DNA from: Mucilaginibacter sp. L196
GTDB taxonomy: Bacteria; Bacteroidota; Bacteroidia; Sphingobacteriales; Sphingobacteriaceae
Length of the DNA: 53,917 bases
Reading direction: 5' to 3'
NCBI RefSeq assembly: GCF_009765905.1
Contig: NZ_LMUO01000019.1
Coordinates: forward strand, 1-53,917
Shown here piece after piece: positions 23,855 to 31,354 of the stretch (positions are counted from its first letter, which is position 1; every line of letters begins with the position of its first letter). The notes beneath the pieces were generated by a model. The model was not told the DNA's origin and ran no database searches. It worked only from the letters and a program-made list of their open reading frames with translations. A program made the translations under genes and the position numbers.

Positions 23855-24073
23855 ATGGCTAAACAATCTTCGATTGAACAAGACGGAACTATCAGGGAGG
23901 CATTATCTAATGCTATGTTCAGGGTTGAATTGGAGAATGGTCATGAAATTATTGCGCATATTTCCGGCAAAATGCGAATGCACTATATTAAAATTTTACC
24001 TGGTGACAGAGTGAAATTGGAAATGAGTCCATACGATTTAACAAAGGGTAGAATAACCTATAGATATAAATAA
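23855..24073 (+). CDS. infA: translation initiation factor IF-1
   Basis: 72-residue IF-1, the OB-fold factor that binds the 30S A-site during initiation. The sequence MAKQSSIEQDGTIREALSNAMFRVELENGH and KMRMHYIKILPGDRVKLEMSPYDLTKGRITYRYK matches the family over its full normal length. It is followed after 8 nt by rpmJ. Confidence 0.97.
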   Translation: MAKQSSIEQDGTIREALSNAMFRVELENGHEIIAHISGKMRMHYIKILPGDRVKLEMSPYDLTKGRITYRYK

Positions 24074-24081
24074 ACAAAGAG

Positions 24082-24198
24082 ATGAAAGTTAGAGCATCCA
24101 TTAAAAAGCGTAGTGTTGATTGTAAAATCATCCGCCGCAACGGTAAACTTTATGTTATTAACAAAAAGAACCCGAAGTACAAACAACGTCAGGGATAA
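24082..24198 (+). CDS. rpmJ: 50S ribosomal protein bL36, zinc-less type
   Basis: 38 residues: MKVRASIKKRSVDCKIIRRN then GKLYVINKKNPKYKQRQG. It is the typical bL36 frame, but of the four zinc ligands in the C+ form (C11, C14, C27, H33) only Cys14 is kept; the others are Ser, Asn and Tyr. It should therefore fold without zinc. It lies between infA and rpsM as usual, and is below the length cut-off of many gene callers. Confidence 0.95.
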   Translation: MKVRASIKKRSVDCKIIRRNGKLYVINKKNPKYKQRQG

Positions 24199-24207
24199 TT
24201 AAAAAAT

Positions 24208-24250
24208 TGTAATAATCCGTACAACGGTGGCCCGCCGTTCGGTTATTACG
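24208..24250 (+). promoter_or_regulatory. stem-loop in the rpmJ-rpsM spacer
   Basis: GTAATAATCCGTACAACGG on the left pairs imperfectly with CCGTTCGGTTATTAC on the right around a GC-rich tip (TGGCCCG). No T-run follows, so it is more likely a processing or control hairpin than a terminator. Confidence 0.45.
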
Positions 24251-24270
24251 TAAAAGCACAAATAAGAAAT

Positions 24271-24648
24271 ATGGCAAGGATATCAGGTATTGATTTACCA
24301 AACAATAAAAGAGGAGAGATAGGCTTAACCTATATCTACGGAATCGGCCGTTCAACCGCTCAGCAAATTTTAACCCAGGCAGGTATTGATTTCAATACTA
24401 AAGTTCAGGATTGGAATGATGATCAGTTAGCTGCTATTCGTGGTATTATTAATGACCAGATCAAAGTTGAAGGTTCACTACGTTCTGAAGTTCAGCTTAA
24501 CATCAAACGTTTAATGGATATAGGTTGTTACCGCGGTACACGTCATCGTAAAGGTTTACCATTACGTGGCCAACGCACTAAAAACAACTCACGTACCCGT
24601 AAAGGAAAACGTAAGACAGTTGCTAACAAAAAGAAAGCTACTAAATAG
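24271..24648 (+). CDS. rpsM: 30S ribosomal protein uS13
   Basis: 125-residue uS13 of the 30S head, contacting uL5 and P-site tRNA. Blocks: MARISGIDLPNNKRGEIGLTYIYGIG, GCYRGTRHRKGLPLRGQRTKNNSRTRKGKRKTVANKKKA. Normal length with the expected basic C-terminal tail. A 130-nt spacer with two hairpins separates it from rpsK. Confidence 0.97.
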   Translation: MARISGIDLPNNKRGEIGLTYIYGIGRSTAQQILTQAGIDFNTKVQDWNDDQLAAIRGIINDQIKVEGSLRSEVQLNIKRLMDIGCYRGTRHRKGLPLRGQRTKNNSRTRKGKRKTVANKKKATK

Positions 24649-24657
24649 TAAGTGATT

Positions 24658-24700
24658 AATGATTAAGAGTGATAGTATATATCGCTCTATAGTCATTAGG
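24658..24700 (+). promoter_or_regulatory. stem-loop in the rpsM-rpsK spacer
   Basis: TAATGA (outer) and AGAGTGATA (inner) pair with TATCGCTCT and TCATTA, giving a stem of about 15 bp with one G-T pair and a GTATA loop. A second small hairpin GTTG-TTATAG-CAAC follows near 24735. No T-run follows either. Confidence 0.5.
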
Positions 24701-24778
24701 AATAAATTTAAAATAATATGGTTACGGGTCCGGGTTGTTATAGCAACTCAATAATTCGTAAACTCAATAATTAAGAAA

Positions 24779-25168
24779 ATGGCTAAAACTAAAAAAGTTA
24801 CCAAAAAGCGTATTGTTATTGTTGAATCAGTAGGCGAAGCACACATCAACGCAACATTCAATAATATCATCATCACCCTTACCAACAAAACAGGCCAGGC
24901 TATATCATGGTCATCTGCTGGTAAAATGGGTTTCAAAGGTTCAAAAAAGAATACCCCATACGCTGCCGGTCAGGCTGCTTCTGATTGCGGTAAAGTAGCT
25001 TATGATTTAGGCTTACGTAAAGTAGAAGTATTTGTAAAAGGCCCGGGTGCTGGTCGCGAATCAGCTATCCGTACTTTGCAAACTGCAGGTATCGAGGTAA
25101 CTACTATAAAGGACATTACACCGCTTCCACACAATGGTTGCCGTCCGTCAAAAAGAAGAAGAGTTTAA
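24779..25168 (+). CDS. rpsK: 30S ribosomal protein uS11
   Basis: 129-residue uS11 of the platform, lining the mRNA path near the E-site. Blocks: AHINATFNNIIITLTNKTGQAISWSSAGKMGFKGSKKNTPYAA, VEVFVKGPGAGRESAIRTLQ and ITPLPHNGCRPSKRRRV. The conserved N-G near the C-terminus (HNGC), prone to isoaspartate formation in E. coli, is kept. Confidence 0.97.
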   Translation: MAKTKKVTKKRIVIVESVGEAHINATFNNIIITLTNKTGQAISWSSAGKMGFKGSKKNTPYAAGQAASDCGKVAYDLGLRKVEVFVKGPGAGRESAIRTLQTAGIEVTTIKDITPLPHNGCRPSKRRRV

Positions 25169-25179
25169 TTAATACATAT

Positions 25180-25226
25180 TTTTAAAGCTAAGATTCGGCA
25201 GCTACAGGTTGCACGATACTTTAAAA
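25180..25226 (+). promoter_or_regulatory. inverted repeat in the rpsK-rpsD spacer
   Basis: TTTTAAAG (25180-25187) and CTTTAAAA (25219-25226) are a perfect 8-bp inverted repeat with a 31-nt interval that itself contains GCAGCTACAGGTTGC. It is AT-only at the ends, so chance cannot be excluded. Confidence 0.35.
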
Positions 25227-25236
25227 CAACAAACAA

Positions 25237-25845
25237 ATGGCTAGATATACAGGTCCAAAATCCAAAATTGCACGTCGTTTCCGTGAGCCGATCTTCGGTC
25301 CGGATAAAGCGTTAGAAAGAAAAAACTATCCGCCAGGAATGCATGGCGCCTCAAAAAGAAGAGGAAAACAATCTGAGTATTCAACTCAGTTGATGGAGAA
25401 ACAAAAAGTTAAATACACTTATGGTGTATTAGAAAAACAATTCGAAAACTTGTTTCACCGTGCATCTGCTAAAGAAGGTATCACCGGCGAAAACTTATTA
25501 AAGTTCTTAGAGGCACGCCTTGATAATGCGGTTTACCGTTTAGGTATTGCTCCAACACGTTCAGGCGCACGCCAACTAGTTGGTCACAAACACATCAATG
25601 TTAATGGTTCAGTAGTAAATATTGCTTCTTACCAGTTAAAAGCAGGTGATGTTATATCAGTACGCGAAAAATCAAAATCTTTAGAAGCTATCTCTCATTC
25701 AGTAGCTGGCAGAAAGATTAATAAATATAGCTGGTTAGAATGGGATGCCAATGAATTAACTGGCAAGTTCCTAAACTATCCAAATCGTGATGAGATTCCT
25801 GAAAACATCAAGGAAAACCTGATCGTCGAGTTATACTCAAAATAA
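25237..25845 (+). CDS. rpsD: 30S ribosomal protein uS4
   Basis: 202-residue uS4, a primary assembly protein and fidelity determinant. N-terminal region: MARYTGPKSKIARRFREPIFG. The S4 RNA-binding domain reads FLEARLDNAVYRLGIAPTRSGARQLVGHKHINVNGSVVNI. There is no zinc-binding Cys cluster, so it is the C- form. In E. coli uS4 represses the alpha operon. It precedes rpoA by 94 nt. Confidence 0.97.
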   Translation: MARYTGPKSKIARRFREPIFGPDKALERKNYPPGMHGASKRRGKQSEYSTQLMEKQKVKYTYGVLEKQFENLFHRASAKEGITGENLLKFLEARLDNAVYRLGIAPTRSGARQLVGHKHINVNGSVVNIASYQLKAGDVISVREKSKSLEAISHSVAGRKINKYSWLEWDANELTGKFLNYPNRDEIPENIKENLIVELYSK

Positions 25846-25868
25846 TAAGATATTTATACGCAAAGTGG

Positions 25869-25893
25869 TTGGCATATTATGCCAATCATTTTT
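25869..25893 (+). promoter_or_regulatory. hairpin with short T-run between rpsD and rpoA
   Basis: TTGGCA-TATTA-TGCCAA forms a 6-bp stem, followed by TCATTTTTG. It is attenuator-like: the stem is short and the T-run weak, so partial termination ahead of rpoA is possible, which would set the ratio of rpsD to rpoA-rplQ mRNA. Confidence 0.45.
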
Positions 25894-25939
25894 GTGGTTT
25901 AATCAATTCAAATTAGTAAACAATAAATAAAGGATATAA

Positions 25940-26932
25940 ATGGCAATTTTAGCATTTCAAAAACCTGACAAGGTTATCATGCAGAAATCAACTGATTTTG
26001 ATGGCACGTTTGAGTTTCGTCCGTTAGAACCAGGTTTCGGTATAACCATTGGTAATGCTCTGCGTCGTATCTTACTTTCATCACTGGAAGGTTTTGCGAT
26101 CACATCTGTACGTTTTTCAGGCGTGATGCATGAGTTTTCTACAATCAAAGGTGTTGTTGAAGATGTAACCGAAATCATATTAAACCTGAAACAAGTAAGG
26201 TTTAAGAAAACAGGTGAATCTGGCGACAGCGAAAAAATATTTGTGATCATTAATGGTCAGGATGCTTTTAAAGCCGGAGACATCACTAAGTTCTCTAACA
26301 ACTTTACAATTTTAAACCCTGATTTGGTTATTTGTAACATGGACTCTTCAGTAACGCTTGAAATTGAGCTTACTATTAACAAGGGTCGTGGTTACATTCC
26401 AAGTGACGAGAATAAAAATCCTGATGCGAATGTAGGTGTTATCGCTATCGATTCTATCTTCACTCCGATCAAGAACGTAAAATTCACTATTGAAAACTAT
26501 CGTGTAGAACAAAAAACGGACTACGAAAAATTAGTTCTGGATATTACTACTGATGGTTCAATACATCCTGAAGATGCACTTAAAGAAGCTGCTAAGATCC
26601 TTATCCAGCACTTTATGTTGTTCAGCGATGAGAACATGATGCTTGAGGCTCAGGCTAAAGAAGAAACTAAAGAAGTTGACGAAGAGATCTTACACATGCG
26701 TAAAATCCTTAAAACTGAATTAGTTGATCTTGACCTTTCAGTTCGTGCATTAAATTGCTTGAAAGCTGCTGACATCCGTAGCCTTGCTGATTTGGTTTCT
26801 TATGATGTTGCTGATATGTTAAAATTCAGAAACTTCGGTAAAAAATCACTGACTGAGATTCAGGATTTGGTTAAATCAAAAGGTTTATCTTTCGGCATGA
26901 ACCTGTCTAAATTTAAATTAGACGAAGAATAA
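25940..26932 (+). CDS. rpoA: DNA-directed RNA polymerase alpha subunit
   Basis: 330-residue alpha subunit. The N-terminal dimerisation domain shows FRPLEPGFGITIGNALRRILLSSLEGFAI and EDVTEIILNLK. After a linker near residues 230-250, the C-terminal domain, which contacts UP elements and activators, reads ELVDLDLSVRALNCLKAADIRSLADLVSY and FGKKSLTEIQDLVKSKGL. AAGGAT sits 6 nt before the ATG. It is followed after 87 nt by rplQ. Confidence 0.98.
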   Translation: MAILAFQKPDKVIMQKSTDFDGTFEFRPLEPGFGITIGNALRRILLSSLEGFAITSVRFSGVMHEFSTIKGVVEDVTEIILNLKQVRFKKTGESGDSEKIFVIINGQDAFKAGDITKFSNNFTILNPDLVICNMDSSVTLEIELTINKGRGYIPSDENKNPDANVGVIAIDSIFTPIKNVKFTIENYRVEQKTDYEKLVLDITTDGSIHPEDALKEAAKILIQHFMLFSDENMMLEAQAKEETKEVDEEILHMRKILKTELVDLDLSVRALNCLKAADIRSLADLVSYDVADMLKFRNFGKKSLTEIQDLVKSKGLSFGMNLSKFKLDEE

Positions 26933-27019
26933 TTAATAATAAAACAGCGAAGGCATAATTCCGCGGGCTTGACCTAATTTCGTCGCCCAACGGTATGCAC
27001 GTGCTAAAATTAAATAACA

Positions 27020-27598
27020 ATGAGACACGGAAAAAAATTAAATCACTTAGGCCGTACTAATAGTCACCGTAAGGCGATGATGAGTAATATGGCAACTTCG
27101 CTTATTTTACACAAGCGTATTACTACAACATTAGCTAAAGCGAAAGCTTTACGCGGTTATGTTGAGCCAATTTTAACTAAATCAAAAAACGATACTACAC
27201 ACTCACGTCGTACCGTATTTAGCTACTTGCAGGATAAAGATGCTGTAAGCATCCTGTTCCGCGATATAGCTGAAAAAATTGCTAGCCGCCCAGGTGGTTA
27301 CACACGTATCATCAAATTGGAAAACCGTTTAGGTGATAACGCTGAAATGGCAATTATTGAATTAGTTGATTACAACACTGTTTACGGTGCTGATAATGCT
27401 CAAACTGCTAAAAAGACAACACGTCGTCGTGGTGGTTCTGCTAAAGCTAAAACTGCTCCTGTTGCTCAGGACTCTGCTGCTCCGGCTGCAGAAGTTACCG
27501 AAGCTCCAGTTGTAGATGAGGCACCAGTTGCTGAAACTCCGGCTGTTGAAGAAGCACCAGCTGCTGACAACGAAGAAAATGTTGAAAAAGGAGAATAA
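27020..27598 (+). CDS. rplQ: 50S ribosomal protein bL17 with acidic Ala/Pro-rich tail
   Basis: 192-residue bL17. The core (about 1-120) has MRHGKKLNHLGRTNSHRKAM, NMATSLILHKRITTTLAKAKALR and RPGGYTRIIKLENRLGDNAEMAIIELVDYN. After a short basic stretch (KTTRRRGGSAKAK), about 50 residues form a tail of Ala, Pro, Val and Glu repeats ending EENVEKGE. E. coli L17 has 127 residues. The tail is probably disordered. It is last gene of the operon, followed by a strong terminator. Confidence 0.96.
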   Translation: MRHGKKLNHLGRTNSHRKAMMSNMATSLILHKRITTTLAKAKALRGYVEPILTKSKNDTTHSRRTVFSYLQDKDAVSILFRDIAEKIASRPGGYTRIIKLENRLGDNAEMAIIELVDYNTVYGADNAQTAKKTTRRRGGSAKAKTAPVAQDSAAPAAEVTEAPVVDEAPVAETPAVEEAPAADNEENVEKGE

Positions 27599-27621
27599 TT
27601 AAATCTCTTTTTAGGATACAG

Positions 27622-27659
27622 AAAACGCCCTGCTCATTTGAGCAGGGCGTTTTTGTTTT
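27622..27659 (+). terminator. strong intrinsic terminator after rplQ
   Basis: ACGCCCTGCTC, loop ATTT, GAGCAGGGCGT, then TTTTGTTTT. The 11-bp GC-rich stem and T-run are the clear end of the rplC-rplQ transcription unit. Confidence 0.93.
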
Positions 27660-27678
27660 AATCATATTTTCTACGATT

Positions 27679-27765
27679 TGTCATTTCGACCGGAGGGAGA
27701 AATCTTCTAAACCATGCAATTCGAATATCCAAGTCGCAAAAGATTTCTCCCTTAGGAAATGACAA
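27679..27765. repeat. GTCATTTCGA...GAGAAATCT palindrome
   Basis: Left arm TTGTCATTTCGACCGGAGGG (27679 onward) continues with AGAAATCTT. The right arm AAGATTTCTCCCTTAGGAAA (27740 onward) ends in TGACAA. The arms are imperfect complements about 27 nt long with a 30-nt loop. Member of the GTCATT hairpin family, here between convergent transcription units. Confidence 0.75.
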
Positions 27766-27777
27766 GGCATGTGTAAC

Positions 27778-27812
27778 AAAAAAGGCTTCGATCTTATTGA
27801 ACGAAGCCTTTT
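27778..27812 (-). terminator. terminator of the head-GIN gene
   Basis: AAAAGGCTTCG and CGAAGCCTTTT form a perfect 11-bp stem with an 11-nt loop. Read on the minus strand it ends in a run of six or more T. It lies about 20 nt past the stop codon of the minus-strand gene. Confidence 0.85.
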
Positions 27813-27831
27813 CTAAAGTTATAAACTATTC

Positions 27832-28572
27832 TTAATTCCCGCTAATATCGCCGCTACCTGATTTTGATTTAATAACATGCTGCGCACCGCCTGTATAACT
27901 CACGTCACCTGAACCTGAAACGGCAGCTGTAATACTGCTGCTAGCATTAATACTAGCGTTTCCTGAACCGGAAACCTGCACGCTGGTACTGGTGGTAGGC
28001 AATCCACGACCACTATAATCGCCCGAACCCGATACGCTTACATTTGAATCATCAGCATGGCCGCTGATTTTTATATTGCCTGATCCGGATACGCTGCAAT
28101 CCAAAGTTTTCACTTCAATTTTACCTGCCGCATCGCCTGAACCACTAACCCTGATCTTTAACCTTTCAGCCCTCAGTCCATCTTTAAAATAAACATCGCC
28201 CGATCCGGTGATGCCAATAGCATTTATATCACGTACGGTAACATGCACTATTACTTTTTTATGATTGTTGTTCCAACTGCCGCCCCATCCATTGTTGCGC
28301 TTGTCTTTTATCCTTAATGTGCCACCGTTAACTTCGGTAACTACATGATCCATTACATCTGCCGGGGCATCAACTGTAACTGATTCAGTAGAACCTTGTG
28401 TTATATAAACATCAAACGATCCCTCAACATCTACTGCGCTAAAGCCTGAAAGATGACGGTCCTGGGTATCATAATAAGCCTTGGTTTTTATAGTTTTAAC
28501 AGGCTTAGCATAAGTATAGCCAGCGCTTGTTATAAGTGCTGCAGCTAATAAAATTTTGGTTAGTGACTTCAT
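27832..28572 (-). CDS. head-GIN domain protein (DUF2807 type), exported
   Basis: 246 residues with a signal peptide (MKSLTKILLAAALITSAGYTYA). After FSAVDVEGSFDVYITQGSTESVTVDA, the protein consists of short strands ending in repeated GSGD/GSGN turns (ITGSGD, VSGSGD, VSGSGN and so on), characteristic of the Bacteroidota head-GIN/DUF2807 proteins, a beta-helix-like repeat fold. Location should be periplasmic or cell-surface; function in this family is not established. A perfect 12-bp inverted repeat lies directly before its start. It is downstream of the M1 peptidase gene on the same strand. Confidence 0.85.
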   Translation of the reverse strand: MKSLTKILLAAALITSAGYTYAKPVKTIKTKAYYDTQDRHLSGFSAVDVEGSFDVYITQGSTESVTVDAPADVMDHVVTEVNGGTLRIKDKRNNGWGGSWNNNHKKVIVHVTVRDINAIGITGSGDVYFKDGLRAERLKIRVSGSGDAAGKIEVKTLDCSVSGSGNIKISGHADDSNVSVSGSGDYSGRGLPTTSTSVQVSGSGNASINASSSITAAVSGSGDVSYTGGAQHVIKSKSGSGDISGN

Positions 28573-28575
28573 GAT

Positions 28576-28612
28576 CTATATCTGTGTTGTTTTTTATATG
28601 ACACAGATATAG
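28576..28612 (-). promoter_or_regulatory. perfect inverted repeat abutting the head-GIN start codon
   Basis: CTATATCTGTGT (28576-28587) and ACACAGATATAG (28601-28612) are exact complements with a 13-nt spacer. The proximal arm ends 3 nt before the ATG at 28572. As RNA it would fold into a stem-loop right at the start codon; as DNA it could be an operator. Confidence 0.65.
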
Positions 28613-28645
28613 ACACATGTGTTGCACTGGGTTGAAGTTTTATTA

Positions 28646-30316
28646 TTAATTTTTTAAGATACCTATATAATAGTTGAAGATATCAACCTCAACATTGTCT
28701 TCAGTAACACCGTCAATATCAACTTGGGTTGGGCTTTGGCTAACGTTGATAAATTTATAATCGCCGCCTTTTACGCGTATCTTAACCGGCATGGTTAGGC
28801 CGGGAGCGCAACTTGTCCAATGGCAATATAAAGTGCCATTATAAGTAGTAAATACCAATATAGGCAGGGTGCTATGATGTAAGTACTGATCAAAAAACGA
28901 ACTGAAATCTATTCCAGATTCTTTGTTGATATAACCTGTTATATCTTCATAAGTAACAGTTTTATGGTAGAATGTCTTATTCAATCCTCTAAGGATGCTA
29001 CGCCATTTTTCATCATCATTAATGATAGTACGGATCATATTCAGGAAAACAGATCCTTTATTGTACATATCCTCAGATCCCTCTTTATTTACACCATATG
29101 GGCCTACAATTGGCCTGTCATTAGCAATAGTATTACGCAAACCATGTACATATTCCTGGCCCGCCTGTTTGCCATAATAACTTTCTACAAATAACGACTC
29201 CGAATAATCAGTAAATGATTCATGGATCCACATATCACCCAAATCTTTTGAGGTGATGCTATTACCAAACCATTCGTGGCCACTTTCGTGAATGATAATG
29301 TAATCCCATTTTAAACCCCAACCTGTGCCGGAGAGATCGCGGCCCTTGCCATGTGAATAGTAACCATTAACAAAATGGTTGCCATAAGCAGTGCCACTTT
29401 GATGCTCCATACCTAAATGTGGTGTTTCAATTAGCTTGTACCCGTCCTCATAAAAAGGATATGGGCCAAACCAATGTTCAAATGCTTTAATCATTGGCAC
29501 TACATTTAAACCAAACTGCTTTTTAGCTTGCTCAAGGTGGTATGGTAATACCCAGTAATCAAGTGTAAGCTTACCTTTTTCGCCATTGTAGGTATCATTA
29601 AAATGGGTGTAGTCGCCAATATTTGCTTCTATATCATAGTTATTGATCGGATTATCAACAAACCAATCAAAACGAGTATAGCCATCTTTTAATTTGGTTA
29701 CCTTACGTAAGCGGCCGTTTGAAACATCTTTCAATCCGTTAGGTACGCTGATACTGATCAAGGCACTATCAACTTCATCTGCTTGCTGGTCTTTATTAGG
29801 CCACCAAACACTTGCACCTAATCCCTGGCATGCTGTAGCTACCCATGGTCTTTTCAATGAATCTACAGTATAAACTACACCGCCATCCCAAGGAGCATTT
29901 TTAGCAATTACCGGATTGCCCGAATAGTATACAGTAAACTCGTCTAAACTGCCTTTGGTTATTGTATTTGGGAAAGTCACAAATACAGCATTAAATTCAC
30001 GGGTATAAGGAAGTTCCTGGCCTTTGTAAACTACCTTCTCTACTTTGAGGTTAGCGAATAAATCGAATTGCAGTTTGGTGAAATCCTGCGTAGCGGTAAA
30101 TTTAAAAAGTGTGCTGCCGCTGATGAATTTGTTATCAATATCAAACTTAACATCTAAGTGGTAGTAGCTAATATCGTAACAAGCCCGTAATGGCGAGTTA
30201 TAGTCGCCTCGTAAGGTATCGGCTTTAGTGAAAGTTTCTTTGGGAGTGCCTAATTGGGCTTTAGCTGTTAAGGATGCAAATCCTAAAACAACCAACAATA
30301 AACGGTTTAATTTCAT
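28646..30316 (-). CDS. M1-family metallopeptidase, exported
   Basis: 556 residues with a signal peptide (MKLNRLLLVVLGFASLTAKAQ). An N-terminal beta domain (about 40-235) is followed by the gluzincin catalytic domain. It has the exopeptidase-like GMEHQ (302-306, in place of GAMEN), the zinc motif HESGH (343-347) and the third ligand Glu366 in WIHESF, exactly 18 residues after the motif. It should release N-terminal amino acids from peptides in the periplasm. It lacks the long C-terminal ERAP-like helical domain. It lies 73 nt upstream of the head-GIN gene; they may be co-transcribed. Confidence 0.92.
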   Translation of the reverse strand: MKLNRLLLVVLGFASLTAKAQLGTPKETFTKADTLRGDYNSPLRACYDISYYHLDVKFDIDNKFISGSTLFKFTATQDFTKLQFDLFANLKVEKVVYKGQELPYTREFNAVFVTFPNTITKGSLDEFTVYYSGNPVIAKNAPWDGGVVYTVDSLKRPWVATACQGLGASVWWPNKDQQADEVDSALISISVPNGLKDVSNGRLRKVTKLKDGYTRFDWFVDNPINNYDIEANIGDYTHFNDTYNGEKGKLTLDYWVLPYHLEQAKKQFGLNVVPMIKAFEHWFGPYPFYEDGYKLIETPHLGMEHQSGTAYGNHFVNGYYSHGKGRDLSGTGWGLKWDYIIIHESGHEWFGNSITSKDLGDMWIHESFTDYSESLFVESYYGKQAGQEYVHGLRNTIANDRPIVGPYGVNKEGSEDMYNKGSVFLNMIRTIINDDEKWRSILRGLNKTFYHKTVTYEDITGYINKESGIDFSSFFDQYLHHSTLPILVFTTYNGTLYCHWTSCAPGLTMPVKIRVKGGDYKFINVSQSPTQVDIDGVTEDNVEVDIFNYYIGILKN

Positions 30317-30437
30317 TTGTTTTTTATTACAGTAATGAGGTATGTGTAGTTAAAGTTATAAAAATAGCGAAAGCTTCATAATATCTTTAAATTTTAATAT
30401 GTTAGTTGCTAAATAATTAAACCGTACTTATCACAAA

Positions 30438-31259
30438 ATGAAAAAAACGATACAAGTATCAGCAATTGCTCTTATCTCTATATTATTTGCGCGTTGTAGT
30501 TTTATTTCAAATACTTTTAATTATAAGGATAAAACCGAGGAGTTTGTTAATGCAATAGTGCAGAAGAAATATAATAAATGTATTTCTATGATGGATCAGC
30601 AATCAAACTTACCCACAAATCCGGATACAGTAAAAGCTGCGCTTGATAAATTAAGCGCTATACTTTCACAAAATTTTGCAGGTAAACTTAATTACTCACT
30701 CATTAGTTCGAAAAAAACTTTCTCAACGGATAAATCAGAGAGTACCCCGCCGGGGCAAACATTAGTTTTTGTACAAATTGATAATTCAAATTATGTAGGC
30801 GAAGTGAAATTAATGTTTGATGATAAAACATTAAAAATAACCAGCTTTTATATAATGGACGTTTATGAACAAATGGGTACCATGTTATATTATTGGCTGT
30901 TTGGCATTTTAGTATTGGGTGTTTTGGCTTTTAATATTTATATGATAGTGCAGTTAAAAAGGAGCAAAGCGCCTAAAAAGTGGATCGGTTATTTATTAAT
31001 AATATTGTTGAACGTGCCGACATTAAGTTATTTCCCCATCAGTGGGTTTCATTTTAATTTATTAAGTTTCCAATTTTTGTTAGGGGTTAGTTTTTTATCT
31101 GCTGGCTATATAAATTCTTATTTGGCATTTGGGTTTCCATTGGGAGGGTTAATAGTTTTATATAAATTAAAAACTACAAGGTATGAGGATGAATTTGAAG
31201 ACCAAACTATGTTATCTGAAAGACCAGAGGGTGCCGGTGACGATATAGATAATATATAA
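30438..31259 (+). CDS. membrane protein of unknown function
   Basis: 273 residues. The N-terminal hydrophobic segment (about 5-19) ends at Cys20 in LFARC, an imperfect lipobox because Arg precedes Cys, so it could be a signal anchor. A soluble domain (about 25-145) with a DUF3887-like look (KTEEFVNAIVQKKYNKCISMMD) is followed by three to four membrane spans (about 150-172, 183-200, 205-247) and a short acidic tail (EDEFEDQ...GAGDDIDNI). I recognise no family with certainty. Neighbours are unrelated and it appears monocistronic. Confidence 0.7.
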   Translation: MKKTIQVSAIALISILFARCSFISNTFNYKDKTEEFVNAIVQKKYNKCISMMDQQSNLPTNPDTVKAALDKLSAILSQNFAGKLNYSLISSKKTFSTDKSESTPPGQTLVFVQIDNSNYVGEVKLMFDDKTLKITSFYIMDVYEQMGTMLYYWLFGILVLGVLAFNIYMIVQLKRSKAPKKWIGYLLIILLNVPTLSYFPISGFHFNLLSFQFLLGVSFLSAGYINSYLAFGFPLGGLIVLYKLKTTRYEDEFEDQTMLSERPEGAGDDIDNI

Positions 31260-31306
31260 GTATTTTGATAGCGGATTAATTGACCCTGTTATAACATTAA
31301 TTCACT

Positions 31307-31335
31307 TTGTTAGCAACTGATAATGCTTAACTTTG
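31307..31335 (+). promoter_or_regulatory. promoter of lpdA
   Basis: TTG at 31307-31309, 18-nt spacer, TAACTTTG at 31328-31335; predicted start near 31342, about 13 nt before the lpdA ATG. A textbook Bacteroidota promoter. Confidence 0.8.
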
Positions 31336-31354
31336 CGTCCCAAAATACACTACT

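Noticed and set aside
27622..27659. Hairpin after rplQ as a regulatory RNA
   Set aside because: Stem, loop and T-run are those of an ordinary intrinsic terminator at the operon end.
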